Shown: positions 17,835-26,750 of the stretch, in pieces
Numbering within the stretch: the first letter of the stretch is position 1
Layout of the letters: the number at the start of each line of letters is the position of its first letter
Source: an uncultured Bacilli bacterium
Lineage (GTDB): Bacteria; Bacillota_I; Bacilli_A; RF39; UBA660
NCBI GenBank assembly: GCA_934119955.1
Contig: CAKOSZ010000002.1
Location: 62,001 to 126,000, forward strand
Direction of reading: 5' to 3'
DNA length: 64,000 nt
Made by a program: the position numbers and the translations under genes
Notes under the pieces: model-generated
Databases searched by the model: none
What the model was told of the DNA's origin: nothing
Seen by the model: only the letters and a program-made list of their open reading frames with translations

Positions 17835-17938
17835 AAACTACTTATAAATTAAAGGAAACTGGTAAAGAACTTGAATTAAATGATGGTAACACTTATATTC
17901 AAATATATCCAACAAGTGGTAGTTTAACAATTAATTAA
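17834..17938 (+). pseudogene. Headless 3' remnant of the yerB-like gene (right direct repeat)
   Basis: It starts at the last base of the LeuRS-like stop codon and reads in frame KTTYKLKETGKELELNDG and onward to the same C-terminal TIN and stop as the gene ending at 11278. It has no start codon or ribosome site. It is the partner of the repeat at 11174-11278 and marks the right edge of the accessory block. Confidence 0.9.
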
Positions 17939-17957
17939 ATAAAAATTAAATGAATAA

Positions 17958-17998
17958 AAAAATCTTCTTTAAACAATATAAGTTTGAAGGAGATTTTT
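17958..17998 (+). promoter_or_regulatory. Hairpin sequestering the sigG ribosome-binding site
   Basis: Bases 17958-17974 and 17982-17998 can form a continuous 17-bp stem (two G-U pairs) with a 7-base AATATAA loop, ending directly before the ATG at 17999. The whole Shine-Dalgarno AAGGAG (17987-17992) is paired. It would repress sigG translation, and the short T run could also let it act as a weak terminator. In B. subtilis, leader secondary structure is reported to dampen sigG translation. Confidence 0.7.
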
Positions 17999-18769
17999 AT
18001 GGCTAAAAACAAAGTTGAAATTACAGGAGTTAATACAAATGAAATAATTGTTTTAAGTAGCAAAGATACAGAAGAATTGTTTAAAAGATATAGAAATGGT
18101 GATAACCATGCTAAGGAATTACTTGTAAATGGTAATTTAAAACTAGTATTATCAATTCTAAAAAAATATACATCTAGAATAAGTGATTTAGATGATTTAT
18201 TTCAAATAGGAGTGATTGGTTTAATTAAAGCAATTGATAATTTTGATATATCCTTAGGTCTTAAACTTTCAACCTATGCAATTCCTATGATAAGTGGAGA
18301 AATAAGAAGATATTTAAGAGATAAAAGCATAATAAGAGTTAGTAGAAGTATGAAAGATTTAGCTTATAAAGCAATTATGAAAAGAGATGAATTAACTAAT
18401 ACCTTAGGATATGTTCCAAGTTATGAATTAATAGCCAAAGAACTTGGAGTATCAGAACTTGATGTAATAACTAGCATAGATGCTATGTCAGATCCAATTA
18501 GTATCTTTGAACCAATTTATAATGATGGGGGAGATACAATTTATTTATATGAACAATTAGAAGATAAAAACAGTAATAATGTAGAAATGCAACTTGCTTT
18601 AAAAAAAGCTATAGCTGATTTATCTTTAAGAGAACAAAATATTCTAGATAAAAGATATGTAATTGGTAAAACTCAAATGGAAATAGCAGAAGAGTTAGGT
18701 ATTAGTCAAGCTCAAGTATCAAGAATTGAAACAAATGCAATTAAAACATTGAAGAAAACTTTAAAATAA
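17999..18769 (+). CDS. sigG: RNA polymerase sporulation sigma factor SigG
   Basis: 256 residues. It opens with AKNKVEITGVNT, matching the sigma-G N-terminus. Region 2 (LDDLFQIGVIGLIKAIDNFD, STYAIPMISGEIRRYLRD), then IRVSRSMKDLAYKA, SIFEPIYNDGGDTIY, and region 4 (GKTQMEIAEELGISQAQVSRIE) follow the Bacillus protein closely. It directs late forespore transcription, including germination receptor genes such as the gerA operon in this window. The ATG at 17999 is chosen. A TTG at 17984 would lie inside the hairpin arm. Confidence 0.92.
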   Translation: MAKNKVEITGVNTNEIIVLSSKDTEELFKRYRNGDNHAKELLVNGNLKLVLSILKKYTSRISDLDDLFQIGVIGLIKAIDNFDISLGLKLSTYAIPMISGEIRRYLRDKSIIRVSRSMKDLAYKAIMKRDELTNTLGYVPSYELIAKELGVSELDVITSIDAMSDPISIFEPIYNDGGDTIYLYEQLEDKNSNNVEMQLALKKAIADLSLREQNILDKRYVIGKTQMEIAEELGISQAQVSRIETNAIKTLKKTLK

Positions 18770-18804
18770 TATGTTATAATTATTATAGAAAGGAGGTGAA
18801 TCAA

Positions 18805-19284
18805 GTGAAGAAAGTTTTAACCTTAATTTTAATTATTTTTTCAATAACTATAATAATAACAGGATGTGGTAAAAAAGAAGAACCTAAAAATAATGATAAT
18901 ACCCTTGCAGTTAATTTAGTCCAAGAATTTGAAAAAGAAATAACTGAAACCAAAAATATTAAAAAAGTTGCTAAAAAACTAGCAAAAAGCAATTTTGATA
19001 TGCCTGATTTAGAAGTTTCTAATGTAAGTAATGCCGATTATTTAACAGGTTTTAATGAAAAAATACAAGGCTATAAAAAAGCATACGTGATTGCTCCAAC
19101 TATTAGTACAATTCCTTTTATAGCATATATCTTTGAATCAGATAAACCAAATGAACTAGCTAATACTTTAAAAGAACAAGCAAATTTAAGATGGAATATT
19201 TGTACTGAGGCTGATGAAATGAAAGTAAGTGTTGTTGATAATTACGTTTTCTTTGTAATGTCACCAAATAATTTTGATAATTAG
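18805..19284 (+). CDS. Small lipoprotein (hypothetical)
   Basis: 159 residues from the GTG at 18805, which has a perfect AAAGGAGGTG ribosome site. The GTG at 18796 lies inside that site. N-terminal signal peptide with lipobox ITGC, then a charged linker and a small soluble domain. An extended -10 (TGTTATAAT, 18772-18780) stands 25 bases upstream. It lies right after sigG, so a role on the forespore membrane is possible, but no family is recognised. Confidence 0.7.
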   Translation: MKKVLTLILIIFSITIIITGCGKKEEPKNNDNTLAVNLVQEFEKEITETKNIKKVAKKLAKSNFDMPDLEVSNVSNADYLTGFNEKIQGYKKAYVIAPTISTIPFIAYIFESDKPNELANTLKEQANLRWNICTEADEMKVSVVDNYVFFVMSPNNFDN

Positions 19285-19292
19285 GAGAATTT

Positions 19293-20252
19293 ATGAAAAA
19301 TAAAAAAGTAATAATGACTTTTTCTTCCTTAATGATAATAATATTTCATTTATGGCTTTATGTAACAAAACCAGATAGTAATTTATACATAATAGAAACA
19401 TATCTAAGATATATCTCCTATATTGGGGTTGATATATTCTTTTTTCTTTCAGCATACTCCTTAGCAAGAAGTAAAATCGATAATTATTCTAGTTTTATTA
19501 AAAGTAGATTTCAAAAAATATATGTGAAATTTATCTTTTTCTCAATTCTTGCTTTCCTTTTAAATAACTGGAAATTTCTAAAACTTTTAAAAATAATTTC
19601 TGGTTTTGAATTTTTTCTTAAAGGAGGAGGATCATTTCTTTGGTTTATTCCAGCCATAATGATTATTTATCTACTTTTACCTTTATATAAAAAAATAGAT
19701 AACAAAAAACTAACACCTATAATAACTATAATTAGTTACTTATTATTAGTAATAATTTTAAGTATATATGAAAAAACAACCTTACTTATTTTTCTAAATA
19801 GAATACCAATTATTTTACTTGGCTATTATTTTTCGAAATTAAATGTCTTAGAAAAACTGGATAAAAACAATTTTCTATATTTTAGTCTTACATTATTTTT
19901 AGGAATACTTGGTTTATTATTAAACTACTATGTATACAAGAATCATTTTTCTTTAAAATATTTTCAAGATATATTTTATTGTTTAAGTATTCCTTTAACC
20001 CTTGGAGTAATTTTATTATTAAACAAGATTAAAACTAATAAAATATTTAATTATCTGGGTTCAATTACCTTAGAAACTTATGCTATTCAAATGATTTTTG
20101 GTTACTCTTTAACAAGTAAATTACTTAAAATAATTAATAATAATTTATTAGTTAATATATTAAGTATTATATTAGTATTCTCAATTTCAGCCATTTTTAA
20201 TTTTATATTTAATAATATTTTACATAGACTTTTAAGCAAAAATCATATATAA
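19293..20252 (+). CDS. Membrane-bound acyltransferase family 3 (OafA-like)
   Basis: 319 residues with about ten membrane spans. The order of features fits acyltransferase-3 proteins: MTFSSLMIIIFHLW with the conserved His in the first span, SYIGVDIFFFLSAYSLARSK, FIKSRFQKIYVKF, and FLWFIPAIMIIYLL. These enzymes O-acylate cell-surface carbohydrates. It starts 8 bases after the lipoprotein stop with AGGAG. Confidence 0.75.
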   Translation: MKNKKVIMTFSSLMIIIFHLWLYVTKPDSNLYIIETYLRYISYIGVDIFFFLSAYSLARSKIDNYSSFIKSRFQKIYVKFIFFSILAFLLNNWKFLKLLKIISGFEFFLKGGGSFLWFIPAIMIIYLLLPLYKKIDNKKLTPIITIISYLLLVIILSIYEKTTLLIFLNRIPIILLGYYFSKLNVLEKLDKNNFLYFSLTLFLGILGLLLNYYVYKNHFSLKYFQDIFYCLSIPLTLGVILLLNKIKTNKIFNYLGSITLETYAIQMIFGYSLTSKLLKIINNNLLVNILSIILVFSISAIFNFIFNNILHRLLSKNHI

Positions 20253-20269
20253 TATTTCTAGGTGATTTT

Positions 20270-21001
20270 ATGGAAAGAGTTCAAAAAGTAATTGCAAATC
20301 TTGGTTATACATCAAGACGAGGAGCCGAGGAACTTATTAAAAATGGAAAAGTTTTAATTAATGATAGGGTTGCTTGTTTAGGAGATAAAGTGGGGAGCAC
20401 TGATATTATTAAAATTAATGGAGTAGTTCTCGATAAAACTAAACGTAATGATAAAGTTTATTATTTATTAAATAAACCACGTTTTGTTGTAACTACTGCC
20501 AAAGATGAATTAGGAAGAAAAACAGTTGTTGATTTAATTAATGAAGATAAAAGAATATATCCAGTAGGACGTCTTGATTATGATACAACCGGAGTATTAC
20601 TTCTTACTAATGATGGAGAATTAACTAATAAATTAATTCATCCTAAAAATAACATTGAAAAAGTTTATCTTGCCAAATTAAAAGGAGTTATTAAAGGAGA
20701 AGATATTAATAAACTTAAAAGTGGAGTAATAATTGATGAAAGAAAAACTAAACCAAGTCGAGTTAAATTAAAAAAATATGATAAAAAAACAAATACTTCA
20801 ATGGTAGAGATAATTATTCATGAAGGTCGTAATCATCAAGTTAAGAAAATGTTTGAAGCAGTAGGCTACGAAGTTTTAAAATTAACAAGAACTAGATTTG
20901 CTTTTTTGGATTGTAAATCTTTAAAAAGTGGTGAGTATAGAAAATTAACTTTCAAAGAGGTTAAAAGACTTTATAATTTAGGTGAAGACAATGATAACTA
21001 A
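20270..21001 (+). CDS. rluB: 23S rRNA pseudouridine synthase, RluB/RsuA family
   Basis: 243 residues. N-terminal S4 RNA-binding domain (MERVQKVIANLGYTSRRGAEELIKNGKV), then the catalytic domain with GRLDYDTTGVLLLTNDGE (catalytic Asp) and MVEIIIHEGRNHQVKKMF. This arrangement is typical of RluB, which modifies position 2605 of 23S rRNA in E. coli numbering. RsuA and RluE/F share the domains. The stop overlaps the next gene. Confidence 0.88.
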   Translation: MERVQKVIANLGYTSRRGAEELIKNGKVLINDRVACLGDKVGSTDIIKINGVVLDKTKRNDKVYYLLNKPRFVVTTAKDELGRKTVVDLINEDKRIYPVGRLDYDTTGVLLLTNDGELTNKLIHPKNNIEKVYLAKLKGVIKGEDINKLKSGVIIDERKTKPSRVKLKKYDKKTNTSMVEIIIHEGRNHQVKKMFEAVGYEVLKLTRTRFAFLDCKSLKSGEYRKLTFKEVKRLYNLGEDNDN

Positions 21002-21851
21002 AATTTATATTTTATTTTGGTTATATTCATTTTTAGGTTGGGTAATGGAAACAACTCTTGTGTCTATTCAATCAAAAAAATTTGTAAATCGTGGTTTTTT
21101 CATGGGACCATACTGTCCAATATATGGTACAGGAGGAGTATTACTACTTAGTTTGTCTTCCTATAAAGATAATCCTTTTTTAGTATTTATTCTAGCCATT
21201 ATAATTTGTAGTATTGTTGAATACCTAACAAGTTATATTTTAGAGATAATTTATAAAGTTAGATGGTGGGATTATACAGATAGATTATTTAACATAAATG
21301 GCAGAATTTGTTTGTTTAATTCAATATGCTTTGGTCTTTTAGGCATGCTTATGGTTTCATTTCTAAATCCCATTTTCATGAATTTAATAGGAAGTTTACC
21401 AAAAAATATTTTATTTATTCTAGCACTTATTATTTTAATAATAACTTTAATTGATATGACTTTAACTTTTTCTATTATGTTTGATATTAGAAAAACAATA
21501 GTTAATTTAAAAGATAAAACTTTAACTAATTTATTTAAAAAAAATAAAGATTCAACTGAGGAAATAAGTAAGAAAGTTAAAAATATTTTAAAAGAAAAAG
21601 GATTTGTTTCAAAACATTTACAAGATGCTTTTTCTAACCTTAAAGTATATAGAAATAACTTGTTTTTAAAAACTGAAAAAATGGTAAAAACAGGAAAAAT
21701 AGAAACAATTGTTGTTGTTAGTTCTATTTTAAGTATTATTATAGGTTACATTGTAGGTAGTTTCTTAGATAAAAAAGGTTTATTAATTTGTATTTTCTTT
21801 GTATTAAATTTAATTATTTTAAGAATAATTATTAGAGGTAAAAATGGATAA
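20991..21851 (+). CDS. Membrane protein, CmpB/PF06541-like 'putative ABC transporter permease'
   Basis: 286 residues from the ATG at 20991, with AGGTG upstream. A GTG at 20982 is part of that site. About seven membrane spans. The N-terminal part has FWLYSFLGWVMETT, NRGFFMGPYCPIYGTGG and SYILEIIYKVRWWDYTDRLFNINGRICL, the recognisable signature of this widespread Bacillota family of unknown function. It overlaps rluB and the next small gene. Confidence 0.75.
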   Translation: MITKIYILFWLYSFLGWVMETTLVSIQSKKFVNRGFFMGPYCPIYGTGGVLLLSLSSYKDNPFLVFILAIIICSIVEYLTSYILEIIYKVRWWDYTDRLFNINGRICLFNSICFGLLGMLMVSFLNPIFMNLIGSLPKNILFILALIILIITLIDMTLTFSIMFDIRKTIVNLKDKTLTNLFKKNKDSTEEISKKVKNILKEKGFVSKHLQDAFSNLKVYRNNLFLKTEKMVKTGKIETIVVVSSILSIIIGYIVGSFLDKKGLLICIFFVLNLIILRIIIRGKNG

Positions 21852-22068
21852 TGACTTTGTATCTAAACAAAAAAAAGGAATTTATTTATCAAATAATGAT
21901 ATTTCTATTTTAAAAAAATATGAAATAGATTATATGAAGTATTCTAACATGAAAGAATTAATCTTTGAAATAGAAGACATTTTAAACAATGAATATACTG
22001 AACCTGATTTAGAAGAACTATCAATTAAATTAAGTGAATATAATTATTATTTTGATACTAACAAATAA
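21844..22068 (+). CDS. Small acidic protein of unknown function, 74 residues
   Basis: Starts inside the preceding gene (8-base overlap) with AGAGG upstream, so it is translationally coupled. Soluble, acidic, predicted mostly helical (YMKYSNMKELIFEIEDILNN). No family recognised. The tight overlap and consistent codon use support a real gene. Confidence 0.6.
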   Translation: MDNDFVSKQKKGIYLSNNDISILKKYEIDYMKYSNMKELIFEIEDILNNEYTEPDLEELSIKLSEYNYYFDTNK

Positions 22069-22079
22069 TAATTTTTTTC

Positions 22080-22108
22080 TTTACTAAATTTTAAACTTAT
22101 TATATAAT
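22080..22108 (+). promoter_or_regulatory. Putative promoter of the transporter gene
   Basis: TTTACT, 17-base spacer, TATAAT, located 17 bases before the ATG at 22125. Confidence 0.45.
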
Positions 22109-22124
22109 TATACTAAGGAGGATT

Positions 22125-22979
22125 ATGAATAGAGATTTTAAAAAGACTTTTTTTACAAGTTTATTGGCTGTTTTATTAGTTGTATCTAATTTAATTGGTT
22201 TAAAATTAACTAATTTTTTAGACTTAACTATATCGGTTGATTTTTTAACTTATCCTTTTACATTTTTATGTACACTTTTAATTTATAACTTTGCTGGAAA
22301 GAAAAAAGCTTATGAAAGTGTATTAGTTGCTGCTTTAATTCAAATTTTTCTAGTTTTGAGTTATACCTTTGCAGTTAAGTTAGGTAGTCAATCAGTTATA
22401 CCTGATAGTTCAGCATATGTAAATGAATTATTTAAAGTCAATGAATTAAATATTTTAGGAAGTTTACTAGCATTTTTAGTTTCTAACTATGTTTTAATCT
22501 ATATTTATGAAAACTTCAAAAATTATGGTAAAGAATTAATTGGGGTAGTGATGAGTCTTTTAGTAGCCTTATTCTTAAAAGCAACTATATACTTAGTTAT
22601 AACTTTAAATGGATATGATTCTACATTTATTATTAATATGTTACTAAGTAATATAATTATTTCTTTAATCATGTTAGTAATAATTACAGTTTTATTCTAT
22701 TTGTTAAGAGAAAAAGAAAAAGAAGTTGTTTTAATTGAAGGAATGTGTATTGATGTTAAACCAAATATGAATAGTGATAAATCAATTGAAGAAGTAATTA
22801 CTAGTCCTAAAAAAGAAGTTAAAGTTAAAACTAAGAAAAAGACAAATTATTACGAAAATTCTAAAACTAAAAATAATAAACCTAAAAGTAGTAGAACTAA
22901 TAATACTAAGAATAGTACGAAAACAACCAATTCAAAAAATAAAAAAAGTCAAGTGAAAGTAAATAAAACCAATAATTAG
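22125..22979 (+). CDS. Queuosine-precursor transporter-like (VUT/YhhQ family) membrane protein
   Basis: 284 residues. Residues 1-205 form six membrane spans with the VSNLIGLKLTNF and FLTYPFTFLCTLLIYNFAGKKKA pattern of the YhhQ/VUT family, whose E. coli member takes up queuosine precursors. The last 75 residues are a highly basic Lys/Asn/Thr-rich cytoplasmic tail not usual for the family. AAGGAGG precedes the start. The substrate is inferred from family only. Confidence 0.65.
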   Translation: MNRDFKKTFFTSLLAVLLVVSNLIGLKLTNFLDLTISVDFLTYPFTFLCTLLIYNFAGKKKAYESVLVAALIQIFLVLSYTFAVKLGSQSVIPDSSAYVNELFKVNELNILGSLLAFLVSNYVLIYIYENFKNYGKELIGVVMSLLVALFLKATIYLVITLNGYDSTFIINMLLSNIIISLIMLVIITVLFYLLREKEKEVVLIEGMCIDVKPNMNSDKSIEEVITSPKKEVKVKTKKKTNYYENSKTKNNKPKSSRTNNTKNSTKTTNSKNKKSQVKVNKTNN

Positions 22980-23078
22980 TAAAAAATACGTTAAAAGTGT
23001 TGATTTAAATACTTTTTTATGGTAACTTGTATATGTAAGCATGATATAATGCTTAGTTCATTAAAAAGGAGGAACATA

Positions 23079-23351
23079 ATGAAAAAAGTTGAATTAGTAG
23101 AACAAGTTGCTACAAATGCTGGTCTAACAAAGGCTGATGCTCTTCGTGCAATCGATGCTACATTTGAAGCAATTACAGAAGCTTTAAAGAAAGGTGACAA
23201 ATTATCATTAATCGGTTTTGGAACTTTTGGAGTTTCTAGAAGAGAAGGACGTACAGGACGTAACCCACAAACAGGTGAAGCAGTTAAAATACCTGCACGT
23301 AATGCTGTAACTTTTAAAGCTGGAAATCAATTAAAGAAATCTGTTAACTAA
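23079..23351 (+). CDS. hup: HU family DNA-binding protein
   Basis: 90 residues, usual HU length. The start at 23079 has AAAGGAGG. An in-frame ATG at 23019 lies upstream of the promoter. MKKVELVEQVA, then GFGTFGVSRREGRTGRNPQTGE and IPARNAVTFKAGNQLK (DNA-embracing arm) are diagnostic. An extended -10 (TGATATAAT, 23042-23050) and a terminator make it a single-gene unit. Codon use is richer in C and G at some positions than its neighbours, as for highly expressed genes. Confidence 0.95.
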   Translation: MKKVELVEQVATNAGLTKADALRAIDATFEAITEALKKGDKLSLIGFGTFGVSRREGRTGRNPQTGEAVKIPARNAVTFKAGNQLKKSVN

Positions 23352-23376
23352 AAAGTTTTAAACTTTTTAGTTTTTT
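23348..23376 (+). terminator. Terminator of hup
   Basis: CTAAAAAGTTT and AAACTTTTTAG form a hairpin overlapping the stop codon, followed by six T. Confidence 0.75.
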
Positions 23377-23424
23377 AATATAAAGGTAAACAAATTCAAA
23401 AAGGAGATTAATTTTTAAATAAAA

Positions 23425-24534
23425 ATGAAAGAAATAGCATTAGAATTTTTAAAAATAATAAATAGTCGGGGGTATGTTTCATATATAGTAGGTGGTTTTG
23501 TACGAGATAATATCATGAAAATTGAATCACATGATATTGATATAAATACAAATGCTACTCCTAAGGAGTTAAAAGAAATATTTACAAACGTAAAATTTCC
23601 TAAAAATATGAATGATGAAAATAGTTATGGTTCAGTTAGTATTATTTATAAAAATATTTTATTTGAAGTAACAACATTTAGAGAAGAATTAGAATATTTA
23701 GATAATAGACATCCATCTAGTATTCATTATATAAATGATTTAGAAACTGATTTAAAAAGACGAGATTTTACTATAAATGCAATATGTATGGATTATAAAG
23801 GAAACATCTTAGATCCCTTAAATGGAAAGTGTGATTTAAAGAAAAAAATTATCAAAACAATTACTAATCCTTATAAATCATTTACAGATGATGCTCTTCG
23901 TATATTAAGAGCAGTTAGATTTGCAACCATTTTAGATTTTTCTCTTGATAAGGAGTTAATTGAAGCAATAAAGGTAACTAAAAAATATTTAAAAAATATT
24001 TCATATGATAGAAAAAAACATGAACTTGATAAAATATTTGTAAGTATTCATGCTAAAAGAGGAATTGAATTATTAAAAGAATTAGATTTAATCGAAGTTT
24101 TAGAACTTGATAATATAGATAGAATAAAAGATTATACTGACTTAATTGGAATATGGTCGATGATAAATCCTAAAACATATCCGTTTACTAAAAATGAAAA
24201 AGAATTAATTAAAAATATTAATATAGTATATGATTTAGATAATCTAAACCCTCTTGTATTATATAAATATGGTTTATATGTAAATACAATTGCTGGTATT
24301 AATAAAAACTTAACTAAAAAAGAAATAAATGAAGCATATCAAAATTTACCAATTCAAACAAGAACTGATATTAAAATAACTGCTGATGAAATATGTAAGC
24401 TTTTAAATAAAAAACCATCTTTATTTCTAAAAGATATATTTAATCATCTAGAAATAAATTTATTAACTGGTTCTTTACAAAATATTAACACATCTTTAAA
24501 AGAATATGTTTTAAACAATTTTAATAATATTTAA
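23425..24534 (+). CDS. cca: CCA tRNA nucleotidyltransferase
   Basis: 369 residues, class II CCA-adding enzyme. GGFVRDNIMK then HDIDINTNA (the DxD metal site), TFREELEYLDNRHP, RRDFTINAICMDYKG and ALRILRAVRFATILDF are the head and neck motifs. The C-terminal part is shorter than usual (families run about 390-450). The nearest AAGGAG is 18 bases before the ATG and an in-frame stop blocks any upstream start, so initiation is unusual. Confidence 0.9.
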   Translation: MKEIALEFLKIINSRGYVSYIVGGFVRDNIMKIESHDIDINTNATPKELKEIFTNVKFPKNMNDENSYGSVSIIYKNILFEVTTFREELEYLDNRHPSSIHYINDLETDLKRRDFTINAICMDYKGNILDPLNGKCDLKKKIIKTITNPYKSFTDDALRILRAVRFATILDFSLDKELIEAIKVTKKYLKNISYDRKKHELDKIFVSIHAKRGIELLKELDLIEVLELDNIDRIKDYTDLIGIWSMINPKTYPFTKNEKELIKNINIVYDLDNLNPLVLYKYGLYVNTIAGINKNLTKKEINEAYQNLPIQTRTDIKITADEICKLLNKKPSLFLKDIFNHLEINLLTGSLQNINTSLKEYVLNNFNNI

Positions 24535-24573
24535 AAAAATTAAAAAATATGATATCTTATAATTGGAGGAATT

Positions 24574-25029
24574 ATGAAAAAAATACTTTGTTATTTAGGA
24601 ATACTTGTTTTATTATTTTTATTACTTTTACCACCTGCTTTAAGAATATTTTTAAAAGATAAAGAAACTGTTGTAGAAGAACCAGTTGTTAAAAATATTT
24701 TAGTATGTAAAAACGATGATTTTATAACTACTACTAGATATGAAGGAGTAGATATTAAAAAAATTGCAATTAAAAGAAATAAAGAAGCAAATATAGAAGA
24801 AGGTACTGAAATAGTCTATGACACGAATCTTGATAAAATAATAGATGATATTAAATCAGATCCTACTTTAATCTATGAAGAAACAGATGAATTTAAAATG
24901 ATAACAATTGATTTTGAAGTATCTAACCATAAAGAATTAGACTTATCATTAATTACTAAACCTATTAATGATCAAAAAGCCTACTATGAAGCAGAGAATC
25001 TAACTTGTTCAATAAAAGAACTTAGTTAA
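24574..25029 (+). CDS. Hypothetical single-span exported protein
   Basis: 151 residues with one N-terminal membrane span (about 5-27), then an acidic extracellular domain with two cysteines. TATAAT at 24559-24564 and GGAGG stand before the start. The 3' end overlaps the convergent gerB-like gene by 8 bases. Not recognised. Confidence 0.55.
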   Translation: MKKILCYLGILVLLFLLLLPPALRIFLKDKETVVEEPVVKNILVCKNDDFITTTRYEGVDIKKIAIKRNKEANIEEGTEIVYDTNLDKIIDDIKSDPTLIYEETDEFKMITIDFEVSNHKELDLSLITKPINDQKAYYEAENLTCSIKELS

Positions 25030-25873
25030 TTAAAATACTTGTTATAAATATTAAAATAGTAATTACTATAAGAATAAGACTTTTATACTTATTCTTTTTT
25101 ATAATTAAATTATTTTTAATACTAAAATGAATAAAGATAAATAAATAAAATAAACAAAATAAATAGTTTATTGAAAAAATAAATTCAATTCTTTCAATAA
25201 AATTTAATAAATTAATTTTTTTATAAATAACTATATAAGGATATTCATAAATATTTAATAAAGTATTACCAAGAATACCAATAATAAATAAATAATAACC
25301 TAAGTTAAATAAATTACTATAAATAAATGTTTTAATATTAAACTTAGCATTTTTTAAATAACAAATTAAATAAATATAAAATATGCAAATACCATAATAT
25401 AAACTATTTATAAATAAATTATTATCATTTATAATACTTAAATCATAATTTTCTATTTTTAAATAAAAACTACTTAAAAATATACCAAGAATAAGAATAA
25501 ATATAAAGAAATAATTAGATAATAAAACTACTTTAATAATTGTATGATAACCTTTTTTAATTAAGATAAAAGATGTTAGTAAAATTAAAAAACTAATAAC
25601 AATTCCTGAATAATTTCTTAAAATATTACTACTAATAAAATAAGTTATTTTATTTAAAAATATTGGTAAAATAGAAATAGATATTAAGAAAATAATAATT
25701 TTAGTTAATTTATATTTAGTTAAATTAAGATTATTTGTAAGCATGATTAATAAAAATGCTAGAATACTACCAATAATAATACTTAAAATACTTAAACTAT
25801 GAAAATTTATTAAGAAATTACTAAATAAAAGAATAAAAAAAGTTATATTTGTTTCAATTTTATTTATTTTCAT
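25022..25873 (-). CDS. gerAB: Spore germination permease, GerB family (short)
   Basis: 283 residues with about nine to ten spans of the APC-like GerAB fold. NLLNFIERIEFIFSINYLF matches the conserved family C-terminal region. Most family members have about 360 residues, so loops or terminal spans are reduced. It is the last gene of a gerA-gerC-gerB operon, overlapping gerC by 14 bases. It would sense germinants in the spore inner membrane together with the A and C subunits. Confidence 0.75.
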   Translation of the reverse strand: MKINKIETNITFFILLFSNFLINFHSLSILSIIIGSILAFLLIMLTNNLNLTKYKLTKIIIFLISISILPIFLNKITYFISSNILRNYSGIVISFLILLTSFILIKKGYHTIIKVVLLSNYFFIFILILGIFLSSFYLKIENYDLSIINDNNLFINSLYYGICIFYIYLICYLKNAKFNIKTFIYSNLFNLGYYLFIIGILGNTLLNIYEYPYIVIYKKINLLNFIERIEFIFSINYLFCLFYLFIFIHFSIKNNLIIKKNKYKSLILIVITILIFITSILIN

Positions 25874-26750
25874 AATTACCTCTTATAGTATTTTTAATAG
25901 TTATTTTTTTCTTTGTATATTTAGACAAATTTTCTTGTAAAAATTTATTTAAGTTATTATTAATATTTTCTTTTTTTAAATTACAATCGTTTGAAATAAT
26001 ATTTATTTCATTAGTTATAATTAAATCTTTTTTAATAGTATTACTAGTTGCATTTATTATTTTTAAATTTAAATATTTATTATTATCACATTTATAAGTA
26101 TAGTTATAAGTTTGAATATCATTTAATAAGTAATTTATAAAAATTGCTTCTTTATTATCTAGTTCTTGATAATCATTGTTTTTAAAACTTGTTATTCCTT
26201 TTATATAAATATTATCTTTATAATCTATATTAGTTAAATAAAATTTGTTGTTGTTATAGTAATTTTTAATTAAATCATACATAGTTGTATAAATAACTTC
26301 ACTTGTTTCTTGATAATTTATTTGAATTAAATTATTAATTTCTTGAAATTTACTTTTTTCTAAAACATCATTTATATTATTAGAATAAGTAACTAGAAAG
26401 TCTTCGCGGGATTCCCTATTATTTAGAAAGAAGTTTATTACTTCGTTTAGTTCTTTATCTTTAATTGAATCGTTTATAACTAATACATTTAAATGAGATA
26501 AGTATATTTTTTTATCTAGAAGGCTATTTAATTTAATAAAAGCCTTATTTAAATTAGAATCTTTAATACTAATAGTTTTCATAGTTGGCTTTAAATTATC
26601 TATTTTATCTATTAAGGATATAGTTAGGTTATAATCATCATTTATTTTTTCTATACCAATTATATTAATAATAGCCAGGTTATTTAATTCTACATAAGAT
26701 GTGCAACCAGTTAAGAATATTATAATTAATAGTAATATATATTTTTTCAT
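25860..26750 (-). CDS. gerAC: Spore germination lipoprotein, Ger(x)C family
   Basis: 296 residues. Signal peptide with lipobox LTGC at the N-terminus, followed by VELNNLAIINIIGIEK, equivalent to the conserved 'dLaiv.giGiD' of GerAC proteins. Later NFFLNNRESREDFLVTYS corresponds to the N-terminal domain end. The start overlaps the gerA stop (single base). It is shorter than typical members (about 370-400). It is the lipid-anchored subunit of the germination receptor. Confidence 0.8.
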   Translation of the reverse strand: MKKYILLLIIIFLTGCTSYVELNNLAIINIIGIEKINDDYNLTISLIDKIDNLKPTMKTISIKDSNLNKAFIKLNSLLDKKIYLSHLNVLVINDSIKDKELNEVINFFLNNRESREDFLVTYSNNINDVLEKSKFQEINNLIQINYQETSEVIYTTMYDLIKNYYNNNKFYLTNIDYKDNIYIKGITSFKNNDYQELDNKEAIFINYLLNDIQTYNYTYKCDNNKYLNLKIINATSNTIKKDLIITNEINIISNDCNLKKENINNNLNKFLQENLSKYTKKKITIKNTIRGNYENK

